A stretch of 22,059 nt of DNA, from the NCBI GenBank assembly GCA_026388365.1, contig JAPLJW010000339.1, forward strand, positions 1 to 22,059. Direction: 5' to 3'. Of this stretch, positions 15,461-22,059 are shown piece by piece. The DNA comes from Deltaproteobacteria bacterium. GTDB taxonomy: Bacteria > Desulfobacterota > Syntrophia > Syntrophales > UBA5619. How positions within the stretch are numbered: position 1 is the first letter of the stretch; each line of letters begins with the position of its first letter. A program made the position numbers and the translations under genes. The notes under the pieces are model-generated. The model did not search any database, was not told where the DNA came from, and saw only the letters and a program-made list of their open reading frames with translations.

Positions 15461-16270
15461 TCAGATATCGAAAGGTTTATCTCTCGCTTCGAGAAAAGCC
15501 TTCATTCCCTTCGTTCGGATGATTTCGTACAGCGCAAGCTTTTCCGGAAGATTGGCATTCAACATAAAGGTATCCGTGTCCCGATGCGCATCAAGGGCGC
15601 TTTTGAATCCCATAATTTCATATGTCCTCTTGATGCTCCGCTTGGTCACTTTTTGCGTCAGAGGATGAATCAGAGAGACTTTCTTCGCCGTTCTCCATGT
15701 TTCACTTTCGAGCTGATCGGCAGGCACGACTTTGCTGACCATGCCGAGACGTTCGGCTTCGACCGCATCGATGGTTTCTCCCGTGTAGTACATTTCGTGG
15801 AGTCGTTTCGCATTATTCACAACCCACGGCAGAATGAGCAGGGGTGAGAGGCTCATATGCCTCATTTCGGGTTCCCCAAAACGCGCTTTTTCCGAGGCAA
15901 TGGTGATGTCGCATATCATTGCTATGTTGGAACCAGCTGCAATGGCATGGCCATTCACGGATGCAATCACCGGTTTGCTCAGGTCCCAAATCCTGAGGAA
16001 CGTTAAATAGTTTTTTTTCAGAATGCCGTACCAGACCTCGGCTCCTGGCGGTTTCTCTCCGGGGGTGCCCATGTCGATGCCGGCGGAAAAAGCCTTCCCC
16101 GCACCGGTCAGTATTGCGACCCTGATATCGTTGTCCTGTTCGATTTCATCAAAGAAATGGTTCAGTCCATCGATCATCGTAGGGGTAAGGGTGTTGAGCT
16201 TTTCCGGACGGTTGAATGTAATTTTCGCGATCCTATCCTTTTTTTCGAACAACAATTCATTGCTTTGCAT
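15461..16270 (-). CDS. Enoyl-CoA hydratase/isomerase (crotonase) family protein
   Basis: CoA-thioester enzyme of the crotonase fold, 269 aa. The oxyanion-hole segments are KAFSAGID at 59-66 and NGHAIAAGSN at 106-115, followed by FGEPEMRHMS at 131-140. In classical hydratases two glutamates act: one in the GGGCELA segment and one in the xPE segment. Here the first position is Asn115 and the second, Glu135, is kept, so simple syn-hydration is doubtful; isomerase, hydrolase or decarboxylase activity is possible. The ATG at 16270 has GGAGG at eight bases; a TTG five codons upstream overlaps that site and is rejected. The gene is followed after 15 bases by the acyl-CoA synthetase, so the two probably share a pathway. 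Confidence 0.92.
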   Translation of the reverse strand: MQSNELLFEKKDRIAKITFNRPEKLNTLTPTMIDGLNHFFDEIEQDNDIRVAILTGAGKAFSAGIDMGTPGEKPPGAEVWYGILKKNYLTFLRIWDLSKPVIASVNGHAIAAGSNIAMICDITIASEKARFGEPEMRHMSLSPLLILPWVVNNAKRLHEMYYTGETIDAVEAERLGMVSKVVPADQLESETWRTAKKVSLIHPLTQKVTKRSIKRTYEIMGFKSALDAHRDTDTFMLNANLPEKLALYEIIRTKGMKAFLEARDKPFDI

Positions 16271-16371
16271 CTTAAAAACCTCCAATCCGTATTAAAATTA
16301 CCACTCCGAGGATTATTCCCGGAAACTGACTTCAACGGACAAGAACCTGCCTTCATGAAGGGTGTTCAACA

Positions 16372-17355
16372 TTACCTCATTACAAGAGAAAGGATCGCCT
16401 TCTGCGCATGCAGCCGGTTCTCACCCTGGTCGTACACAATAGACATGGGCCCGTCGATCACCTCGTTTGTGACCTCTTCTCCACGATCAGCAGGAAGCGG
16501 GTGCATATAATAGGCAACCTTGTTCGCGAGCTCGAAGTGCTTCGGCTTGATGCACCAGTCTTCCCTGAACTGGTTACGGTAGGCCTTGTCATCCTTCTTG
16601 CTCATGGTCATGCTCCCCCAGCTTTTGGCATAGATCACATCAGCACCACGGCATGCTTCGTATATGTCGTTGACTACATTCAACTTCCCTCCGGAACACT
16701 CGTAGGCTTTTCGGGAAAACGTCATATACTCTTCGTCAAGTTCGTAGCCTTTGGGATGCGCTATAGTCAGATCCATCCCAAGAAGACTCGCAGCCGCCAG
16801 CATGGACTGGAGCACTCCAGGCGATTTCACCCGATCCGCATAAGCCCATGACATCACCACCTTCTTTCTCCGCCATCCGGCACCCAGCTTCTCCATGATC
16901 GTCATCAGGTCCGCCATCGTCTGGCACGGATGCTCCTTGTCATCAAGACCGTTGATGATGGGAATGGTCGCATTGGCCGCCAGTGTGGCCACGATGTCTC
17001 TCGCCATACCGTACTTCTCCAAGTCATAGACCCGAATCATCAGTGCATCAAGGTAGCGGCTCATTATCCGTGCCGTATCTTCCCACGTCTCCTTATGGGC
17101 GATCTGAGTCGTCTCCTCCGTATAGTATTGGGCATGTCCTCCCAGCTGCGTCATCCCGGTCTCGAAGGATATCCGCGTCCGTGTGGAAGGCTTCGTAAAC
17201 AGCATCCCGAGACTCTTACCCTCCAATACCTCATGGCGTTGGCCACGGGCCAGCATCCGCTTGAAATCGAAACCCGTCTCCAGAATCGTTTCCAGCTCTT
17301 CACCCGTAAAATCCATCATCGATACAAAGTGTTTCCCTTTCATGTTCGTCTTCAT
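16372..17355 (-). CDS. Carbamoyltransferase of the knotted (N-acetylornithine/YgeW-like) type
   Basis: Aspartate/ornithine carbamoyltransferase superfamily, 327 aa. The carbamoyl-phosphate site is complete: STRTR at 57-61 and HPCQ at 142-145. The second domain carries VVMSWAYADRVKSPGVLQS at about 166-184 and IYAKSWGSM at 241-249, both typical of the AOTC/YgeW branch rather than canonical ArgF. The substrate loop reads MHPLPADRGEEV at 284-295; ArgF has HCLP with a catalytic cysteine, which is Pro286 here. The ATG at 17355 has GAGG at nine bases; a TTG at 17370 overlaps the ribosome site. Next to preTA and a hydantoinase relic, a catabolic role is plausible: phosphorolysis of a carbamoyl (ureido) product to carbamoyl phosphate. 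Anabolic ornithine carbamoyltransferase is the alternative. Confidence 0.88.
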   Translation of the reverse strand: MKTNMKGKHFVSMMDFTGEELETILETGFDFKRMLARGQRHEVLEGKSLGMLFTKPSTRTRISFETGMTQLGGHAQYYTEETTQIAHKETWEDTARIMSRYLDALMIRVYDLEKYGMARDIVATLAANATIPIINGLDDKEHPCQTMADLMTIMEKLGAGWRRKKVVMSWAYADRVKSPGVLQSMLAAASLLGMDLTIAHPKGYELDEEYMTFSRKAYECSGGKLNVVNDIYEACRGADVIYAKSWGSMTMSKKDDKAYRNQFREDWCIKPKHFELANKVAYYMHPLPADRGEEVTNEVIDGPMSIVYDQGENRLHAQKAILSLVMR

Positions 17356-17533
17356 CTGATTCACCCTCAAGATAATTTTTTATTTCGGCCGATTTCATTA
17401 AAAAAGGCCTTCCCTTGTCACTGCCGGAGAGGATATAGATTGTTTTCCGTAAAGAAATCGGATGACCATCCACGGCCTCTCCTCAAAATCCGCCTCAGGC
17501 GCCGGATGCGTGCCTGGGGTCGTATGAAAAACT

Positions 17534-17800
17534 TCAATGCCTCAAAGGTGTGACAAATACACCCATGCCAGGATCCCCGCGAATATCCCCATCTTCGAAC
17601 GCAACCCGTCCCCGACACATGGTTATGTGGATACGATGGCGTATAGGCCATCCGCGAGCATTAATTGTGCGCCTCGATGCCGGAATCTCACACCCAGGAC
17701 CGATGTAACGGATGGTCTGATCCTGTACGCCGATGGCTCCGTCAAATGAACCTTCGGCTGTCACAATGAGACCACCCACAACATTCACGTCATTGTTCAT
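17534..17800 (-). pseudogene. Hydantoinase/dihydropyrimidinase remnant with the catalytic core deleted
   Basis: An 88-residue open frame made of two ends of a cyclic amidohydrolase of about 460 aa. Residues 1-47 (VVGGLIVTAEGSFDGAIGVQ, RYIGPG, INARG) match the N-terminal beta-sandwich strand set. Residues 48-84 (GWPI, HITMCRGRVAFEDG, GDPGMGVFV) match the extreme C-terminus. The whole metal-binding barrel is missing: the HxH pair, the carboxylated lysine and the later His/Asp. The frame is preserved across the junction, which falls at a shared RG/GW position. ATG at 17800 with AAGG upstream, 27 bases after preT. It cannot be catalytically active. Either a real in-frame deletion of about 1.1 kb or a misassembly; an evolved mini-protein is less likely. 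Confidence 0.75.
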
Positions 17801-17827
17801 TAAATCCACCTTTCCCCTACTCCCGGT

Positions 17828-19096
17828 TTATTGAGTCGAGAGGTACACGTGAATTGAACGGGCGGCCCTCTTCCCTTGGGCGACGGCTTCAACAACCGTC
17901 TGCCGGCTGCTAATACAGTCCCCCCCGGTAAAAAACTTGCTGCTTCCGATGCGCAGCGTTTCCGTATCCACGGGCCCTTCACAGGCATCTGCCACATCGT
18001 TGAACACAGTGTTTCGATCCTTGCCGAGCGACCATATCACCACATTGGCTGGGTAGATGAAATCGGTGCCCGAAACAGCCAAGAAACTCCTTCGCTCCTG
18101 TCCAGATTCTGCGGATGGCTCTGTCCTTGTTAGCGTGATCGCGTGAATTTCACCGTTTCCATTCAAGGCAGAGGGCACCGTTTGCCAAAGAAACTCAACC
18201 CCTTCCTTCACCGCCTTGATAAACTCCGCCTCGTCAGCGGGCATTTCACGCCGGGATCTGCGGTAGGACACGATCGATCGTATCGCTCCGAGCCGAAGAG
18301 CGGTCCGAGCACAGTCCATGGCCGTGTTGCCTCCCCCTATCGTAATGCAGACCCCGGACAGCTTCCCTATCTGACCTTCCTTGACCATCTTAAGAAACGT
18401 CTCTGCATCATACTGCCCTGCCAAATTCCCCCCCACCACCTGAGCCAGACGGGCCTGTGTCAATCCCATACCTAAAAAAACGGCATCGAATTGAGCAGAC
18501 AGGACATTCTCTATGAATTCCTGCGATACAGAGACCCCTTTATGGATCATGATCCCCTCTGTACAAAGCTCCCTGACGTCGCGGTCGATCACTTTGTCGG
18601 GGACCTTGAAGTCTGGAATCTCACGCGTGACCGTACCCCCCAAGAACTTCTCCTTCTCAAACATTTCCACTTTGTAGCCCAAAAGATGAAGTTCATGGGC
18701 ACAGCTCAAGCCTGCAGGTCCTGCACCGATAATTGCCACTCTCTTGTTCACCAGGTTACTCAGAGCCTTGTATCCTGAGTATTCGGCATTGTCGCAGGCG
18801 AATCTCTGGAGACGCGCGATGGGAATGGGATCCCCCATTTTCCCAAACGTGCAATTTTTCTCGCAGAGTTCCTCAGAGGGGCATACGTAGGCGCAAATTC
18901 CACCAAGGCAATTATCCCTCTTGATAACACGCTTCGCCCCTTTGATGTCGCCCCAGCGAAGCATGCGTATAAACTGGGGAACATCCACATGGGATGGACA
19001 CGCCTCCTTACAAGGGGCTTCGTAGCAGAATAAGCATCTGCTTGCCTCTCTCATCACCCACTGCAACTGATGGCGATCTTCTTTCATGGTTCTCAT
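17828..19096 (-). CDS. preT: NAD(P)H-oxidising FeS-flavoprotein subunit of dihydropyrimidine dehydrogenase (PreT-like)
   Basis: Electron-input subunit, 422 aa, of the GltD/PreT family. The N-terminal FeS region has Cys21, 24, 29, 33 and Cys63, 68, 72, 78, 82 (CLFCYEAPCKEAC; CLGGICAYVCPSEELC). The FAD-binding GAGPAG is at 124-129, the NAD(P)H Rossmann motif GGGNTAMD at 254-261, and the flavin-closing FTGGDC at 389-394. It should take electrons from NAD(P)H and deliver them to PreA. Its ATG overlaps the preA stop as ATGA, so the two are translationally coupled and very likely form a complex. Glutamate synthase small subunit is the main paralogue, but the PreA partner rules it out. Confidence 0.92.
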   Translation of the reverse strand: MRTMKEDRHQLQWVMREASRCLFCYEAPCKEACPSHVDVPQFIRMLRWGDIKGAKRVIKRDNCLGGICAYVCPSEELCEKNCTFGKMGDPIPIARLQRFACDNAEYSGYKALSNLVNKRVAIIGAGPAGLSCAHELHLLGYKVEMFEKEKFLGGTVTREIPDFKVPDKVIDRDVRELCTEGIMIHKGVSVSQEFIENVLSAQFDAVFLGMGLTQARLAQVVGGNLAGQYDAETFLKMVKEGQIGKLSGVCITIGGGNTAMDCARTALRLGAIRSIVSYRRSRREMPADEAEFIKAVKEGVEFLWQTVPSALNGNGEIHAITLTRTEPSAESGQERRSFLAVSGTDFIYPANVVIWSLGKDRNTVFNDVADACEGPVDTETLRIGSSKFFTGGDCISSRQTVVEAVAQGKRAARSIHVYLSTQ

Positions 19097-20301
19097 CTCT
19101 TATTTTCTTTCCTTTTAAGCTCCATGCAGCCTTCAACAGGGCAGATCCCGGAACAGAGGCCGCACCCGTCACATTTGTCTTCATCCACGAGCGCGATGCG
19201 ATCTTTACCCATGCTGATGGCTTGATAGCCGCTGTCCTTGCAGGCAATTATACAAAGTCCGCACCCGACGCACCGAGCTTTATCAACATAGCTGGCCAAC
19301 CGATAATCCCGGCTTAGTTCCCGATGGGGCATGATATTGGTTAGACCCAGCCCCACAAAATCGGAAATATGGTTGAACTCCATCTGTTCCATGTAGTCCG
19401 CAAGCCCATGGGTCAGATCATTGATGATGCGGTAGCCGTACTGCATCACCGCAGAACAGATTTGCACCGTGGATGCGCCAACCAAGATATACTGAACGGT
19501 ATCCTCCCAGTTCGCAATCCCCCCGATACCCGAAATAGGAATATTCACATTTTGGGCAATCTGCGCAACACACCGCAACCCGATCGGCCTAATCATGGCG
19601 CCGGACAGTCCGCTGAAGGCACTTTTACCATCCACCCGAGGGTACGGAGTGAAGGTATAGACGTCCATGCCGTTGAGACAATTAACCGTGTTAATGGTCG
19701 AGATGGCATCGGCGCCTGCTTCCTTTGCTGCCTTTGCCTTTTGGGGAATGTTCTCGACCACGGCAGGAAGCTTTACCATTATCGGCAGCGTCACGGTCCG
19801 GCGAATCCACCCGACCACCTCCTGAATGAGCCCCACACTGCTCCCTATTGTTGCTCCACCACCACCTTCCGCCATCCCATGGGAACACGAAAAATTCAGT
19901 TCAAACCCGTCCACCCCCGCTTGGGCAAATCGACGCGCCACCTCTTTCCACTGAGCTTCGACCAACCCTTCCGTATGCAGCAAACTCGCCAGCAGGAGAT
20001 GCCCCGGGTAGTTCTTTTTGATACGCACGACGTCCTCAAGCCACTCGTCAATCGGCTTTTGGGCGCCGAGTTCAAAATTGGTAAATCCTATGACGCGACC
20101 GTCCTGCTTGATCGCATGAATCCTCGGATTGACATTTTTATATTTGGTGTAATCGTAGGTTAGGGTCTTGATGACCGCCCCCCCCCATCCCTGGTCAAAG
20201 GCGCGCTCGATCATCTCACCCGTGGTCGTAGGAGGCGCCGAAGCGAGTATGAAAGGATTGGGACAGCGGAATCCCGCAAAATCGACTTCTAACGATGCCA
20301 T
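19093..20301 (-). CDS. preA: Dihydropyrimidine dehydrogenase catalytic subunit (PreA-like)
   Basis: FMN-dependent ring reductase, 402 aa. A dihydroorotate-dehydrogenase-type barrel (about 5-310) with FELNFSCSHGM at 133-143 holds the presumed active-site Cys139. A C-terminal 2x[4Fe-4S] ferredoxin domain follows: CVGCGLCIIAC (Cys344, 347, 350, 354) and CDGCGLCSGICP (Cys377, 380, 383, 387). It should reduce uracil, thymine or a similar ring using electrons from PreT. The usual loop SCPHGMGERGMG is changed to SCSHGMAEGGGG, so the natural substrate may not be uracil. ATG preceded by GAGGGGGAAG. It follows the MmgE/PrpD gene after 125 bases, which hold only a weak five-base hairpin at 20398-20411. 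Confidence 0.92.
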   Translation of the reverse strand: MASLEVDFAGFRCPNPFILASAPPTTTGEMIERAFDQGWGGAVIKTLTYDYTKYKNVNPRIHAIKQDGRVIGFTNFELGAQKPIDEWLEDVVRIKKNYPGHLLLASLLHTEGLVEAQWKEVARRFAQAGVDGFELNFSCSHGMAEGGGGATIGSSVGLIQEVVGWIRRTVTLPIMVKLPAVVENIPQKAKAAKEAGADAISTINTVNCLNGMDVYTFTPYPRVDGKSAFSGLSGAMIRPIGLRCVAQIAQNVNIPISGIGGIANWEDTVQYILVGASTVQICSAVMQYGYRIINDLTHGLADYMEQMEFNHISDFVGLGLTNIMPHRELSRDYRLASYVDKARCVGCGLCIIACKDSGYQAISMGKDRIALVDEDKCDGCGLCSGICPVEGCMELKRKENKR

Positions 20302-20426
20302 CGTTTAGTCTTCCCCCTCATGCATATCTATTTTGTTTCAGATGTTGGCTTTCGCGACACCCTTAATATGCGTCCAGCCATGTTAGGACTTGCCGAGCCA
20401 AGACAGCTTGGTCATAATTACATTTT

Positions 20427-21818
20427 TCACGTTGCCAGAACCGTCACCATCGAAATCAGTTCGCCAACATCCTTCGATAATTCGATATTATTTACATAAT
20501 CAATGATCCGTTCTGTTCGTGCGTCATCTTGGAATACTCTGCCCACAAGCGACCGGAATTTATTCTCTACGTCACCATGGGTCACCGGATTGCGCTTGTC
20601 TCCTTTGGGATTGTCCACCACGGCTGTGTACTGTGCACCATCTTCCATGGTGATGGTTACCGCACTGGAGTATTGATCCGGATAACGCCGCTCGAACTCG
20701 GCGTCTTCCACAACCTCCACATACTTCGTCAATTTCCGCGCCAGTGGATCCTTTCGACTCTCCTCGGTAAATTCATCTATCCCCACCTTGCCCCGAACAA
20801 ACGCTATGGCTGACTGGTATGGCATACTAAACTGACAGTCCACCACATTCTGTGGATCCCATTTCCTCGGCTCGGCCAACAGATGAATCGTATATTTTGA
20901 CGAACGAACCAGAATTTTCTTTATCTTTTTCGGATCAGGGTGATACTTCTGCACCAGCTCAAGGCATGCATCCAGATGTCCACCCGAATACCTACAACAG
21001 GGATACACCTTGGTGCTTGACGTCGTAAACTCCCACCGCGTCCCAAGTTCCTCCGTAATCCACTTGGTGTCATAGTGATCCTTAAAGGAATAGGCGTGAA
21101 GCACACCATCAACCCCCTCATAGATGTCGGACGGTCCGTTGAAGCCCTTCTGCGCCATTCTTGCCGCGATGAGCCCACAGAAGGCAGGATGTCCCGCTTG
21201 AAGCCGCTTGGTGTACGAACCTTCCGAATTCCAAGCCATAAGTCCGGCCACCATGCTTCCCGCAATTCCCTGTGCGTAGATGATCTGTTGACGGTCGAGC
21301 TTCATCAGCTTGCCTGCAGAAATAGTCGCCCCCATTGTCCCACACGTGCTTGTGGGATGAAAACCCTGATAGTACATGTCTCCCAGGAAAGCAGCTCCAA
21401 GCCGGCACACCAATTCGTTACCCAGGGCTATGGCGGCCACAAGCTCCTTTCCGTTGAGCTTCAGCGACTCTCCCACGGCCAAGCTGACGGGTAGGGTTGC
21501 CGGACTCGGGTGTGCATTGGACTCATTGTGATCGTCCACAAAATCGAATCCGTAACACTGAATGGCATTCGCAAAAGCCGCATTCGGCGCTGCAACTTTT
21601 CTGCCCGAACCCACGATCGTCGCTTCCGACGGCCCGCCTAACTCCTCAGCCGTCGCCCGCGCAATGCGACTGGATTCGATGTTTCGAGTCCCTACCATAG
21701 ACCCGAGGACGTCCAGCAGCAGGGTCTTGACATAGGCGACCGCAGGTGCAGGCAACGTGTTGTAGTTCGTTTTAACAGCAAGATCGGCAATATGTTCCGC
21801 AAGTTTCAATCCACTCAT
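20427..21818 (-). CDS. MmgE/PrpD family protein
   Basis: A 463-aa member of the 2-methylcitrate dehydratase/aconitate decarboxylase/aconitate isomerase fold family. Family features: LLDVLGSMVGT near residues 37-47, NAIQCYGFDFVDDHNESNAHPS in the first third, a helical domain with GFHPTSTCGTMGA, and STKVYPCCRYSGGHLDACLEL in the second half leading into the smaller lid domain (YSSAVTITMEDG). The ATG at 21818 has AGGAG at seven bases; a longer frame upstream lacks homology. It lies upstream of preAT and probably shares their transcript. Several enzymes in this family act on tricarboxylic or branched dicarboxylic acids, so it may link to the TTT importer, but the substrate here is not readable. 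Confidence 0.92.
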   Translation of the reverse strand: MSGLKLAEHIADLAVKTNYNTLPAPAVAYVKTLLLDVLGSMVGTRNIESSRIARATAEELGGPSEATIVGSGRKVAAPNAAFANAIQCYGFDFVDDHNESNAHPSPATLPVSLAVGESLKLNGKELVAAIALGNELVCRLGAAFLGDMYYQGFHPTSTCGTMGATISAGKLMKLDRQQIIYAQGIAGSMVAGLMAWNSEGSYTKRLQAGHPAFCGLIAARMAQKGFNGPSDIYEGVDGVLHAYSFKDHYDTKWITEELGTRWEFTTSSTKVYPCCRYSGGHLDACLELVQKYHPDPKKIKKILVRSSKYTIHLLAEPRKWDPQNVVDCQFSMPYQSAIAFVRGKVGIDEFTEESRKDPLARKLTKYVEVVEDAEFERRYPDQYSSAVTITMEDGAQYTAVVDNPKGDKRNPVTHGDVENKFRSLVGRVFQDDARTERIIDYVNNIELSKDVGELISMVTVLAT

Positions 21819-21849
21819 CGTTTTTCTCCTCTCCATAAAATAAAAAATT

Positions 21850-22059
21850 TCACCGCATGCCTTCCGTACCGGTCTTCCACAGATAGAATTCTGACCACCA
21901 GGGTGCCGATGCATCTCTCTTCGAGACAGTCAGAAAAGGTCTGATGAAAATAATAGCTGTGAGGGCAGCGATGAGGATACCTATACCGAAGATAAGAAAC
22001 CTGGAATCCGGGGTAGACAGTGTGCCTATCCCCAGCCGACCACTCCCCCACCCCCCCCC
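21850..22059 (-). CDS. C-terminal fragment of an unidentified membrane protein
   Basis: An open frame from the window edge to a TGA at 21852-21850, about 69 residues. It contains one clear membrane segment (FLIFGIGILIAALTAIIFI) followed by a basic cytoplasmic-looking tail (SKRD, then SAPWWSEFYLWKTG). This is typical of the last helix of a permease, but I do not recognise the family. It lies 31 bases upstream of the MmgE/PrpD gene in the same direction, so it is probably the preceding operon gene and possibly the uptake protein for this catabolic cluster. The first dozen residues come from a C-rich run at the window end and are unreliable. Confidence 0.5.
   Translation of the reverse strand, partial: GGGWGSGRLGIGTLSTPDSRFLIFGIGILIAALTAIIFIRPFLTVSKRDASAPWWSEFYLWKTGTEGMR

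Noticed and set aside
1..22059. CRISPR arrays, tRNA or rRNA genes, intact insertion sequences, phage genes
   Set aside because: I saw no spaced direct repeats, no cloverleaf candidate in the short gaps between genes, and no phage or complete transposase genes.

Overview
All twenty intact, partial or broken genes that I can support in this window lie on the minus strand, so transcription runs from high to low coordinates. The one exception is a transposase scrap on the plus strand. The gene set suggests an anaerobic, probably free-living bacterium: corrinoid/tetrahydrofolate methyl transfer, a ferredoxin-type dihydropyrimidine dehydrogenase, ADP-forming acyl-CoA synthetase, and periplasmic-binding-protein transporters. 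Clear Shine-Dalgarno sites and signal peptides fit a Gram-negative lineage. Desulfobacterota (Deltaproteobacteria) is my best guess, but it is inferred from gene content only, with no rRNA or other phylogenetic marker in view.

Layout in transcription order. (A) 22059-17534: the tail of a membrane protein cut by the window edge, an MmgE/PrpD-family protein, the PreA and PreT subunits of a dihydropyrimidine-dehydrogenase-like enzyme, and an internally deleted hydantoinase/dihydropyrimidinase remnant. (B) 17355-13316: a carbamoyltransferase of the AOTC/YgeW (knotted) type, a crotonase, and an ADP-forming acyl-CoA synthetase. (C) 13213-10102: a complete tripartite tricarboxylate transporter (tctC, tctB, tctA) with a stem-loop between tctC and tctB. 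(D) 9932-6594: a three-part methyl-transfer module. It contains a monomethylamine-methyltransferase (MtmB) homologue that lacks pyrrolysine, its corrinoid protein, and a methyl-corrinoid:tetrahydrofolate methyltransferase; an IS66-type transposase fragment sits between the last two. (E) 6449-5484: a GNAT acetyltransferase. (F) 5172-350: a complete branched-chain-amino-acid-type ABC transporter (binding protein, livH, livM, livG, livF), again with a strong stem-loop after the binding-protein gene. (G) 252-1: the start of a site-2 (M50) membrane metalloprotease.

How the parts may work together. Module D should demethylate an unknown methylated compound, pass the methyl group to the corrinoid protein and then to tetrahydrofolate. 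The TTT transporter upstream and the Liv transporter downstream are candidate uptake systems for that substrate. Modules A and B look like reductive breakdown of a pyrimidine, hydantoin or related ring (PreTA reduction, hydantoinase ring opening, carbamoyl transfer), but the hydantoinase is broken here. The crotonase and the ADP-forming synthetase could handle a resulting acyl-CoA and conserve energy as ATP. These links come from gene order and family knowledge and are not shown directly by the sequence.

The most interesting item is the MtmB homologue. The motif that carries pyrrolysine in methanogen MtmB is intact around the site, but a threonine codon replaces the amber codon, and the two pocket glutamates also appear to be replaced. 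It is therefore probably a methyltransferase for a different, undefined substrate.
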